A stretch of 64,000 bases of DNA from Verrucomicrobiota bacterium (lineage in GTDB: Bacteria; Verrucomicrobiota; Verrucomicrobiia; Verrucomicrobiales; Verrucomicrobiaceae), in assembly GCA_017301975.1 (NCBI GenBank), contig JAFLEI010000017.1:1-64000 (forward strand). The letters are read 5' to 3'. The first letter of the stretch is position 1, and each line of letters opens with the position of its first letter. Below, piece by piece: positions 34,765 to 42,189 of the stretch. Both the position numbers and the translations under genes were made by a program. The notes beneath the pieces were generated by a model. The model searched no databases. It was given only the letters and a program-made list of their open reading frames with translations, and had not been told where the DNA came from.

Positions 34765-36090
34765 GTGACTGACTTTTATCCCATCGATCATCGACGCAGC
34801 AGCAATCTGCGCATTGCCATCACCGGCACAGTGGTGGTGCATGCGCTTTTGCTGGTGCTTTTGGCGTGGATGTTTGCCAGCGAGGCTGCGCACCGGCTGT
34901 GGCTGGAGGCGCACCAGCCGCCGAAGGTGGAGAAAAAAGAGGAGGAGGTGCTGCTGTTTCCAGACCAGTTCCTGACGCCACCTCCGCCGAAGGTGCAGAA
35001 GCCGCAGGTGTACATCCGCACCTCGCAGAATCAGGGATCGGACACGGCGCCAAAGAATCCGGCGTTCATCGCGGACCGGAACACGCATGCGTCCACCACC
35101 AAGGCGCCCTCTCCCGACGCGACGGAGCCGATGCCCTCGATGGACGGGCTGAAGCTGCCCGGGCGCGAGCTGGCGGATCGTGACTTTAAAGATGGTGATC
35201 TGAAGGATGATGCGCGGCCCATGACGCAGCCCTCTGCCGTGGCGATGCTGGCCCCGCAGCCGCAGACCCCGCCCAGCCCGCCGGCACCGCCTTCCATCCT
35301 GAAACCCAAGGATGCCGCACCGCCGCCACCGCCCAAGCCGATGGAGCTGACGCCGGAGACGAAGCCGCAGCCGGCCAAGACCGAGGCGGAGAAGGCCGAG
35401 GAGACGCAGAAGATGGCGAAGGTGGAGGCTGACAAGACGCCGCTGACGAAGATGATGGAGGAGGCTGACAAGGAACTGGCGAAGGTGGACATGAACCGGC
35501 TGCCGCTGGAACTGCTGAAACCGGAGGTGATGACGAAGACGCCTGACACGCCGCCGAAGGCGGAGCCGGTGCCGAAGAAACCGGAGATCGCGCAGGACAT
35601 GCCGCCGCCGACACCGCAGGAGAAGCCGATCCCGAAGGCGCTGCCGGTGGTGGAAGACACGGCGGTGACGCGCACGACGAACAACCAAGACCCGAACGCC
35701 TACACGCCTTTCACACGCAGGCAGGAGACGAAGGGAAGCATCGCCAATCGCGGCAAGGAAGCCTCCGTGGATGCGGCGGACACGCCGCTGGGCCGCTACT
35801 ACCGGCAGGTGACAGGCCAGGTGGAAAAGAAGTGGCACGTGTACCTGCACCTGCGGCGGGATGGCGCGACGGCGGGGTACCTGCAGATCGTTTTTTACGT
35901 GAACAAAAAAGGCAAGGTGGAGGGCCTGCGGGTGGTGAACGACAAGGAGTCCAACCCGGTCCTCACGGAGCTGACCGTGCGGGCGATCCAGGATGCGGAG
36001 ATCCCGCCAATGCCGCCTGAGGTGGTGCCGTCACTGCCGATGAATGATCAGGACCGGCTGAAAGTGGAATACGATGCGCTCATTTACTGA
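34765..36090 (+). CDS. tonB: TonB-like energy transducer
   Basis: A 441-aa protein starting at GTG. A short cytoplasmic N-terminus leads into one membrane helix (IAITGTVVVHALLLVLLAWM), then a long Pro/Lys/Glu-rich periplasmic linker (~60-330: PPPPKPMELTPETKPQPAKT) and a ~100-residue C-terminal TonB-type domain (GRYYRQVTGQVEKKWHVYLH, FYVNKKGKVEGLRVVNDKES, ending VEYDALIY). It links the ExbBD motor to outer-membrane transporters. The last 17 nt overlap the next gene, and the C-terminal domain is duplicated there. Confidence 0.87.
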   Translation: MTDFYPIDHRRSSNLRIAITGTVVVHALLLVLLAWMFASEAAHRLWLEAHQPPKVEKKEEEVLLFPDQFLTPPPPKVQKPQVYIRTSQNQGSDTAPKNPAFIADRNTHASTTKAPSPDATEPMPSMDGLKLPGRELADRDFKDGDLKDDARPMTQPSAVAMLAPQPQTPPSPPAPPSILKPKDAAPPPPPKPMELTPETKPQPAKTEAEKAEETQKMAKVEADKTPLTKMMEEADKELAKVDMNRLPLELLKPEVMTKTPDTPPKAEPVPKKPEIAQDMPPPTPQEKPIPKALPVVEDTAVTRTTNNQDPNAYTPFTRRQETKGSIANRGKEASVDAADTPLGRYYRQVTGQVEKKWHVYLHLRRDGATAGYLQIVFYVNKKGKVEGLRVVNDKESNPVLTELTVRAIQDAEIPPMPPEVVPSLPMNDQDRLKVEYDALIY

Positions 36091-36970
36091 ACCGGAGGAG
36101 GCCAATGCAAGTGTGATGAAGCTCAGCGTGCTGGGGGCTGTGTGGCGACTGGCGAGGTTGACGCCGGGGGCGCTGGGCGTGGTGATGCTGTGTCTGATGT
36201 CCGCCGCCGCCGCTGAGACGCCGGAGCAGCCCATCCCCAAAAAAACGCCCGTGTCGGATGATGTGTTTGTAAGGCCCGCCTCGCGTAATCTGAACAAGGA
36301 GGAAACACCTCTGGGGCGCTACTACCGGCAGGTCACCCAGGCGGTGGAAAAGAAATGGCGCATTTACATGCACATTCGACCCGGCACCCGGAGCGAAGGC
36401 TGTCTGGAGGTGGTTTTTTATGTCAACGCCAAAGGCAAGGTGGAGGATATGAGCATTGCCAACGACAAGGATTCTAATTTGGATCTCACCGCAGCGACCT
36501 TGCAGGCCATCAAAGATGCGGAGATACCGCCCATGCCTGCGGACGTGATTCCCTTGCTTCCGATGAATGATCCGAAGCGCCTGAGAATCGAATACTCTGC
36601 CCTCATTTACACGGCGCCGGAAAGCGGCAAGGGTGGGGCGAAGGCGGCGATGAAGGACGAAAAGACGGCAAGGGGGCGCTACTACCGGCAGGTGCTCGCG
36701 CAGGTGGAGAAGAAGTGGAAAGACTACCGCCAGCAAAGGATCAAGGATGTGAGTGCTGGCAGTCTGAAGGCGGAATTTTACGTGAACAAGAACGGCAAGG
36801 TGGAGGGCCTGCGCGTCATCGACGACAAGAAGTCCAACAAGGTCCTTACCGAATTCACTTTGCAGGCGATCAAGGATGCGGACATACCGCGGATGCCTGT
36901 TGATGTGTTGCCTTTGCTCCCGATGAATGATCCTGAGCGCCTGAAAATCGAATACAATGTCCTCATTTAC
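35785..36970 (+). repeat. three tandem copies of the TonB C-terminal coding unit
   Basis: Unit 1 is the end of tonB (35785-36087); units 2 and 3 lie at about 36305-36610 and 36665-36970. Each encodes ~101 residues ending in a Tyr-Xaa-Xaa-Leu-Ile-Tyr tail. The short DNA around the unit 1 and unit 3 ends is nearly the same (GAATAC.ATG..CTCATT) and contains the next gene's start codon in both cases. Confidence 0.85.
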
Positions 36971-36973
36971 TGA
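36074..36973 (+). CDS. secreted protein with two tandem TonB C-terminal units
   Basis: A 299-aa protein with a signal-like helix (LGVVMLCLMSAAAAE) but no long Pro-rich linker. Residues ~78-178 and ~198-299 are each homologous to the TonB C-terminal domain of the previous gene: LGRYYRQVTQAVEKKWRIYM, GRYYRQVLAQVEKKWKDYRQ, FYVNAKGKVEDMS, FYVNKNGKVEGLR, IEYSALIY and IEYNVLIY. The start at 36074 overlaps tonB by 17 nt; an ATG at 36116 (MKLSVLG) gives a tighter signal peptide. Its last 17 nt overlap exbB. If the signal is cleaved, it would be a periplasmic TonB-domain dimer lacking a motor contact. Confidence 0.8.
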   Translation: MRSFTEPEEANASVMKLSVLGAVWRLARLTPGALGVVMLCLMSAAAAETPEQPIPKKTPVSDDVFVRPASRNLNKEETPLGRYYRQVTQAVEKKWRIYMHIRPGTRSEGCLEVVFYVNAKGKVEDMSIANDKDSNLDLTAATLQAIKDAEIPPMPADVIPLLPMNDPKRLRIEYSALIYTAPESGKGGAKAAMKDEKTARGRYYRQVLAQVEKKWKDYRQQRIKDVSAGSLKAEFYVNKNGKVEGLRVIDDKKSNKVLTEFTLQAIKDADIPRMPVDVLPLLPMNDPERLKIEYNVLIY

Positions 36974-37700
36974 ACTCCTCGTCTCTGCCACGCCCATGCT
37001 TGCGGCTGCCGCCACGGCTGCTGCTGAGGCCACTGAAAAGGCTGCGCCTTCGGGGCTGCAGCTTGTTTATGAGTTTCTTTCGACGGGGGGATTTGTGATG
37101 GCGCTGATTGTCATCTGTTCGATGTCGGCCATCGGGGCTTCGATCCTGGCGTGGCTGCAACTGCGGGAGCAGGTGATCATGCCGAGCGCGGTGGTGAGCC
37201 AGCTGCGGGCGATCCCGAACTATGCGCTGAAGGGCGACATCCGGCCGCTGCAGGAGTTTCTGGTGCATGATGGCTCGATGCTCTCGCGGCTGGGCAGCAT
37301 GGCGATCAGCGGGGCCTTCACGAGCAAGCAGGAGTGCCATGATGCGTGCGCGATCAAGGCGCGCGAGGAGATCCACCGGCTGGAGAGCGGGATCCCGCTG
37401 CTGGAGGTGATGGTGTCTGTGGCGCCGCTGCTGGGGCTGCTGGGCACGACGGTGGGCCTGGTGGGGATGTTCTCGGCGTTTGGCGCGGGGGGCGGGCCGG
37501 ACACGACGGTGATCGCCCAGGAGATCGGCGTGGCGCTGCGGTGTACCATCGCGGGCTTGTTTGTAGCGGTGCCGTCGGTGCTGGCGCACACGTATTTTTC
37601 ACGGCGGCTGGATGCGCTGGCGGTGAAGGTGGAGTCGATCATGCAGGAGACGATCCAGCATTTTTACCAGCACTTTGAAGTGCAGCGCCCGACGCATTGA
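36957..37700 (+). CDS. exbB: ExbB/TolQ-type motor protein
   Basis: A 247-aa proton-channel component with three membrane helices: GFVMALIVICSMSAIGASIL, LLEVMVSVAPLLGLLGTTVG followed by GLVGMFSAF, and VALRCTIAGLFVAVPSVLAH. The VAPLLGLLGTVxGM-type motif is diagnostic for ExbB/TolQ/MotA. It overlaps the preceding TonB-domain gene by 17 nt and precedes exbD by 47 bp. Confidence 0.93.
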   Translation: MSSFTELLVSATPMLAAAATAAAEATEKAAPSGLQLVYEFLSTGGFVMALIVICSMSAIGASILAWLQLREQVIMPSAVVSQLRAIPNYALKGDIRPLQEFLVHDGSMLSRLGSMAISGAFTSKQECHDACAIKAREEIHRLESGIPLLEVMVSVAPLLGLLGTTVGLVGMFSAFGAGGGPDTTVIAQEIGVALRCTIAGLFVAVPSVLAHTYFSRRLDALAVKVESIMQETIQHFYQHFEVQRPTH

Positions 37701-37747
37701 GCGTGTGAGCGAGCGAGAACTTTTCCCCACTCCACCTGCTGCACGCC

Positions 37748-38176
37748 ATGGCCATGAATCTGCGCCCCAAACGCCGCCCGGTACCGACGATCCCCATCGT
37801 GTCGCTGATCGACATCATGGTGATTTTGCTGATCTTCTTTGTGGCGACGACGACGTTTGAAAAGGACCGGACGCACGTGAAGATCACGCTGCCGGAATCC
37901 AAATCTCTGGGCGGTGCGGCGGCGACGCCGGAGGTGCGCGTGGCGATCAGCATCGACGAGAAGCAGAATGTGTTTCTGGATGGAAAGCCGGTGGAGCTGG
38001 AGATGCTGGCGGCGGCGATTTCGTCGATGAAGGAGACGACGCCGGGGCTGAAGCTGGAGCTGCAGGCGGACACGACGGCGGCGCTGGGAAAGCTGGTGAA
38101 GGTGTGGGACGCGCTGCGTGAGGCGGGGTACAGCATCAATGATGTGCCGGCGCGGATTCAGCGGGCGGGGAAGTGA
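37748..38176 (+). CDS. exbD: ExbD/TolR-type protein
   Basis: A 142-aa protein with a single N-terminal membrane helix. PTIPIVSLIDIMVILLIFFV carries the essential Asp of the ExbD/TolR family; the periplasmic domain follows (VRVAISIDEKQNVFLDGKPV, ALREAGYSINDV). With ExbB it harvests proton-motive force for TonB. Confidence 0.92.
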   Translation: MAMNLRPKRRPVPTIPIVSLIDIMVILLIFFVATTTFEKDRTHVKITLPESKSLGGAAATPEVRVAISIDEKQNVFLDGKPVELEMLAAAISSMKETTPGLKLELQADTTAALGKLVKVWDALREAGYSINDVPARIQRAGK

Positions 38177-38209
38177 GACTGGGGCGGGTGCGAAGCGAAC
38201 CTCGCACGA

Positions 38210-38308
38210 GAAAGCCGCAGACCGGAGCGAGCTGCTGCGCAGCCGCGAAGCGAACCCCGAACTACGAACGAAGAAGGCTGAGCGGCTGCCGCCTTTACTC
38301 TTCGAGCT
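38210..38308 (+). repeat. 99-bp dispersed repeat, copy A
   Basis: Begins GAAAGCCGCAGACC and matches 39010-39108 without gaps at 85 of 99 positions. It lies in the 244-bp gap after exbD. Both copies share the orientation and one open frame (KPQT...CCAAAKRTPNY), but no start or ribosome site goes with it. Confidence 0.75.
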
Positions 38309-38420
38309 GCGATCAATGCTTTCTGAATCGGAGATCCGGGGCTTTGCTATGTGCTGCGCAGCTGCGGTGGTTGATTTGTTCCGTGCAGTCTTCGTTGTAC
38401 CGGATGATGATCGGCGCAAC

Positions 38421-38726
38421 TCATCGAGGCACCTTTGGAACACGGGGAACCTTAGGCAAAGAGGGGACTTTAGGTAAAGAAGGCACCTTTGGGACGCGAG
38501 GAAGTTTGGGGACGCCGGGAGGGTTGTATTTTTTGCCCTGTGTGGTGGGGGCGAGCTCGCTGAATTGGATCCAACTGCCGCCGTTGTTTTCCAAGGCGAA
38601 GGTTTGGCCGGCATTGAATGTGTGGCTGGTGCTCGTGCGTACGTGGGGGCGGCCATTCACCAGCCATGGTTCCGCCTGAGCGGCTGAGGTGAGTAGCAGC
38701 AGGGTGAGGAGGAGGAGGGGCTTCAT
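38421..38726 (-). CDS. secreted protein with WLVNG module and VPK-repeat tail
   Basis: A 101-aa protein with signal peptide MKPLLLLTLLLLTSAAQAEP (ATG at 38726). The short mature module WLVNGRPHVRTSTSHTFNAG then NNGGSWIQFSEL is related to the two larger proteins at 40-41.2 kb. The C-terminus is a 6-residue repeat (VPKLPR, VPKVPS, LPKVPS, LPKVPR, VPKVPR) encoded by an 18-bp degenerate tandem repeat. Extracellular or periplasmic; function unknown. Confidence 0.6.
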   Translation of the reverse strand: MKPLLLLTLLLLTSAAQAEPWLVNGRPHVRTSTSHTFNAGQTFALENNGGSWIQFSELAPTTQGKKYNPPGVPKLPRVPKVPSLPKVPSLPKVPRVPKVPR

Positions 38727-39179
38727 TCGGGGAATGTGTGCGGGTATTGGCGGGGGGCAAGTGGGTAATGAGACTAGGTGAGGAATTGGGGTGGGGAATG
38801 TGCAGGTTTTAGATTTTGGATGCGCCATGTCACCCAAGGCGTGAGGCTGGTCGTGTGAAGGACGCTGCTGGAGGGCGCGGTGTGCGGAGGGTGCGCGGCC
38901 TTTGCTTCCCCGACGGATTCCTGGCCAAGGCTCGGCAACCCTTCGCGATGATGCGGAAGACCGCTGGCCTTCACGATGAAGAAGTCAGTCTATTATGCAG
39001 ATCGCGATAGAAAGCCGCAGACCAGAACGGGCTGCTGCGCCGCCGCGAAGCGAACCCCGAACTACGTAAGAAGAAGGCGGGCCGACTTCCTCCTTTGCTC
39101 TTTGAGCTCCGGAGGACACGAAAGCCGGGAAAGGCGGAACGGTGTGGGAGGTGCCGTGAGGTGATAAGTGAGGACCGGG
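38727..39179. other. intergenic with 99-bp repeat copy B
   Basis: 453 bp between two minus-strand genes. The only identifiable structure is the repeat at 39010-39108; frames on both strands are not convincing genes. Confidence 0.5.
39010..39108 (+). repeat. 99-bp dispersed repeat, copy B
   Basis: Second copy, same length and orientation as 38210-38308 with 14 mismatches. Neither copy shows clear terminal inverted repeats or target duplications, so the class is unknown. Confidence 0.75.
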
Positions 39180-39599
39180 TTAACGGCTCTTCACCTGGGT
39201 GTAGTTCACGTAGGGTTCGAACTTGTAAACGGTGGGCATGATGATGCCTTTTTTGCCGAGGATGGAGGTCTTGTTTTCACGCACTTCAAAGCCGGGGTGG
39301 CCGATCCAGGCCCACTCCCAGCCTTCTTTGGCGATGAAGAGGCCGCCGCGCTCGCGGCCATTGCGGATGAGGCCGGAGGTTTTCAGGGGCTCCGGGGCGA
39401 CGTAGTAGGTGCCTTTGGAGGACTGGGCCTCGGGCTGATAGATGCCGGCGGGGAGGGTGAACTTGCCGTCTTTATGGGTGCATTCGACGGCCTGGGCGAC
39501 TTGGATGGCGGGGGTGCCGGGGGCGCAATCCTCAAGATCTTTGGTGGCGCAGGAGATGAGGAGGGTGGATGCGAGGAGGCCGGTGAGGAGATGTTTCAT
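39180..39599 (-). CDS. lipoprotein of unknown function
   Basis: A 139-aa protein. The ATG at 39599 gives MKHLLTGLLASTLLISCATK, a signal peptide with lipobox ISC. The mature domain looks beta-rich (GKFTLPAGIYQPEAQSSKGT, GTYYVAPEPLKTSGL, GHPGFEVRENKTSILGKKGI) and ends TQVKSR. No family recognised. Confidence 0.68.
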   Translation of the reverse strand: MKHLLTGLLASTLLISCATKDLEDCAPGTPAIQVAQAVECTHKDGKFTLPAGIYQPEAQSSKGTYYVAPEPLKTSGLIRNGRERGGLFIAKEGWEWAWIGHPGFEVRENKTSILGKKGIIMPTVYKFEPYVNYTQVKSR

Positions 39600-39936
39600 G
39601 AGGTGGTTGGAAGGGAGAATTGAAGCAGTGCGGGCCGCGGGCGTATGATGCCGGGGGGACGCGACCGGCATTTAACAGAGAATGCGCGCGGTGTGGTAGT
39701 GGAATGTGTGACGATGTGGTTTGAGGTGCAGGGCAGGCGGAGGAACGCGGGGCTGGGGCTGCAGGCAAGGGGCGCCCTTACTGGAGGCGCACGCGTGGCC
39801 ATCCTGAGGCGCGGCACGGGCTGCTGCCCTTGCATTCTCCCTTCTTCCAGCAGCTCCCTCCTTCAACTCCACCGCAGCCACACCGCAGCCACACCGGCAT
39901 CTTCCCTTCGGAGGCGTGTATTTGCGAAGACACCGC
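39600..39936. other. intergenic; no gene supported
   Basis: 337 bp between minus-strand genes. A short direct repeat (CCGCAGCCACA twice) occurs near 39872-39895; nothing else stands out. Confidence 0.4.
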
Positions 39937-40536
39937 CTAGTTGACACGGATGAGGATGGGCCGTGGCACGACTACGCAGGGCACCCGGGGGACCACCACA
40001 TGGGGAACCGTCACGCGCGAGCCATGACCACTGATGTGGCTGTGGTGGTGTTGATGGGTGCCGCTCCGTGCATAACCGTAGCCGTAGCTGCTCTGCGGAT
40101 GCCTGTAGGTGGTGCCGTAACCGTATGATGAAGTGCTCGCCTGCCGGGGGCGTGGGGCGACGTAGGGTTGAGGGGTGGGCTGGGCGAGGCTGCGAGCCGC
40201 CAGCATGCGCTGGTAGGCGAGCCTTTGCTGTTCATTGTAAACAGCGGACTGGGCGGCGGCCAAGGTGGAGGCCTGAAGCTGCTGCTCGCGCAAGGCCTTA
40301 TAGTGTGCATCCTCCTGCGGGGCGGCGACTTGGAGACGAACGCGGGTGGAGCTGTCAAGGGAGCTGACCTTGATCCAACTGCCGCCGTAGTTGTCCCAGT
40401 CCGAGGTGACATAGACGAGGGTGCGGTCGGCATTGAGCCTGTGGATGGTGCCCTTGTAGAGCTTTCCGTCCACAAGCCATTGGTCGGCCTGGGCTGCGGT
40501 GGTGATGAGCAGCAGGGAGAGAAGGAAGGTCTTCAT
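39937..40536 (-). CDS. secreted WLVDG-module protein with Gly/Tyr/His-rich tail
   Basis: A 199-aa protein with signal peptide MKTFLLSLLLITTAAQADQ. The N-terminal module (QWLVDGKLYKGTIHRLNADR, then TLVYVTSDWDNYGGSWIKVS, TRVRLQ) is nearly identical to that of the next gene, at DNA level too. A helical Gln/Ala region follows, then a low-complexity tail (SSYGYGTTYRHPQSSYGYGY, HQHHHSHISGHG) and VPHVVVPRVP. It may be an extracellular matrix or surface protein. Function unknown. Confidence 0.65.
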   Translation of the reverse strand: MKTFLLSLLLITTAAQADQWLVDGKLYKGTIHRLNADRTLVYVTSDWDNYGGSWIKVSSLDSSTRVRLQVAAPQEDAHYKALREQQLQASTLAAAQSAVYNEQQRLAYQRMLAARSLAQPTPQPYVAPRPRQASTSSYGYGTTYRHPQSSYGYGYARSGTHQHHHSHISGHGSRVTVPHVVVPRVPCVVVPRPILIRVN

Positions 40537-40578
40537 GTGGTGGTGGAGGATGCGCCGAATGTGCGGGGGCTGGGCCGA

Positions 40579-41247
40579 TCAGTAGGTGCGAATGATGATG
40601 GGCTGCGGCACGGAGGGCACCTGCGGCATGCGGACGACTGGCACGTTCACCCTTGGTGCCTGGAGTTGTGGGTACGTGCCGTTAGTAGTGCCGCTCTGCG
40701 GGTAACCGTAGCCGTAGCCATAACCATAACCATAACCATAACCGGTCTGCGGATAACTGTAGCCGTAGCCGTAACCATAACCGTTCTGCGGGCAGCCGTA
40801 GCCAGTCTGCGGGTAGCCTGGGACGATGTAGATCTGGGTGGTGGAGGGCTGGCTGCGCTGGGCGGCGCGGCGGGCCTCCTGCTGACGCTGAAGAGCAAGC
40901 TTTTCGCGCTCAAGGGCGAGCTTTTGCTCTTCGAGCCGGGCGGCGCGGTCTGCGGCGGCGCGTGCCTCGGCCTGAGCGGCGGCTTTGGCCTGCTGCTCCT
41001 GCGCGGCCTTCACGTATTCCACCTCCTCCGGGGTGGCGACCTGAAGGCGGACGCGGGTGGCGGAATCGAGCGCGGTGACCTTGATCCAACTGCCGCGGTA
41101 GTTGTCCCAGTCAGAGGTGACATAGACCAGGGTGCGGTCGGCATTGAGCCTGTGGAGGGTGCCTTTGTAGAGACTTCCGTTCACAAGCCACTGGTCGGCC
41201 TGGGCTGCGGTGGTGAGGAGCAGCAGGGTGAGAAGGAAGGTCTTCAT
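40579..41247 (-). CDS. secreted WLVNG-module protein with coiled coil and GYGYGY tail
   Basis: A 222-aa paralogue of the gene at 39937. Signal peptide MKTFLLTLLLLTTAAQADQ (ATG at 41247), module QWLVNGSLYKGTLHRLNADR then DWDNYRGSWIKVTALDS, an Ala/Gln/Glu/Arg coiled coil (~75-145), and a tail of Gly-Tyr repeats encoded by GTAGCC/ATAACC iterations (about 40690-40770). Low-complexity iterations imply slippage-prone length variation. Function unknown. Confidence 0.65.
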   Translation of the reverse strand: MKTFLLTLLLLTTAAQADQWLVNGSLYKGTLHRLNADRTLVYVTSDWDNYRGSWIKVTALDSATRVRLQVATPEEVEYVKAAQEQQAKAAAQAEARAAADRAARLEEQKLALEREKLALQRQQEARRAAQRSQPSTTQIYIVPGYPQTGYGCPQNGYGYGYGYSYPQTGYGYGYGYGYGYGYPQSGTTNGTYPQLQAPRVNVPVVRMPQVPSVPQPIIIRTY

Positions 41248-41353
41248 AAGGAGAGTGTGGGCGGGAAAATGCGTGGTGCAAGTGGGGAATGGGACTAGGG
41301 CTGGATGGGGGCGAGGGGGGGCAGACACGCTTCCTTCATTGGGTGGGCGGAGG

Positions 41354-42013
41354 TTACCGTCGGGTGACGCGGCTTTCGAATTCGTCATGAAGCGTCTTGA
41401 GGAGGCGCAGATAGAGTTCGGCATTGAATGCCTCATGGGCGGGGGATTCACCTTCGAGGAGGACGCGCTCATCGTGCTCTCCGATGCCGACGATTCGCAG
41501 GCGGAGGGGTTTCAGACGGTCTTCGAACTTACCCCAGGGGATTTTGGCGGGAGGTTCTTTGCCGGCGTCTTTTCCGAGCACGAAGGCGAGGAGGGTCGGG
41601 CTGGTGTAATACTCCCTGGTTTCAAACTCGCCCTTGCCTTCATTGATGGTCTCAATGTGGAGGCGGCCTTCATGAAGGTGCTGCTTGCAGATGTAGAGCT
41701 CAAGCAGATGCTGGAGGGAGACGGCGAGCGGGTTGTTTTTGGAGGTCACCAGGGGCACCTCCGAGGAGGTCAGCGCTTTTTTGGCGGCCTCGGTGAAAAC
41801 GATCTTTGATTGGATGAAGGCCAGGTCTGCTCCGGGATGCTTGCCCAGGAGCAAGGAGACTTCGGATTCAAGGTCTCCCTTCATTGTTAGTTTGAGATCT
41901 GGTGACGGGGACAGGAGGAAGCTTTCCAGGCTGGTGGTGGTGCCTGCGTGGCAGGGAGGCGTGGCCGCCTGAAGCAGCAGGCAGAGCAGGGCTGAAAGGG
42001 CGGGTGTTTTCAT
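41354..42013 (-). CDS. secreted protein of unknown function
   Basis: A 219-aa protein. MKTPALSALLCLLLQAATPP at 42013 is a good signal peptide. The mature part is mixed alpha/beta (GKHPGADLAFIQSKIVFTEA, SLQHLLELYICKQHLHEGRL, RLKPLRLRIVGIGEHDERVL) and ends FESRVTRR. No domain recognised. It is divergent from the terminase-like gene; the intergenic region holds tandem operator-like repeats. Confidence 0.62.
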   Translation of the reverse strand: MKTPALSALLCLLLQAATPPCHAGTTTSLESFLLSPSPDLKLTMKGDLESEVSLLLGKHPGADLAFIQSKIVFTEAAKKALTSSEVPLVTSKNNPLAVSLQHLLELYICKQHLHEGRLHIETINEGKGEFETREYYTSPTLLAFVLGKDAGKEPPAKIPWGKFEDRLKPLRLRIVGIGEHDERVLLEGESPAHEAFNAELYLRLLKTLHDEFESRVTRR

Positions 42014-42102
42014 GGCTGCATGATGGGTGGATTTTCCGCCGGCGCACCTGTTTTGGCGGGCGGCCTGGGTGGGCTTCAAGGGGCGGCCGAGGTTGGAATA
42101 GG

Positions 42103-42139
42103 ATGTGGTATGATATAAACTAAATGTGGTATGAGATAA
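42103..42139. promoter_or_regulatory. tandem 16-bp operator-like repeat before terL
   Basis: ATGTGGTATGATATAA (42103-42118) and ATGTGGTATGAGATAA (42124-42139) differ at one base and repeat at 21 bp, two helical turns. The core GTGGTAT recurs inverted (ATACCAC) before the tape-measure-like gene. This looks like a tandem binding site for a regulator. Confidence 0.55.
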
Positions 42140-42145
42140 CAAACC

Positions 42146-42172
42146 GCTTGAGATCTGAAATCCGGGCCCAAG
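42146..42172 (+). promoter_or_regulatory. 27-nt leader block shared by two phage-like genes, copy 1
   Basis: Begins GCTTGA and ends CCGGGCCCAAG; 25 of 27 bases are identical to 44834-44860. It sits 17 nt before the terminase start and 8 nt before the other gene's start, so it lies in the 5' leader rather than the coding sequence. Confidence 0.65.
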
Positions 42173-42189
42173 TCTTTCATTCACCCAAT

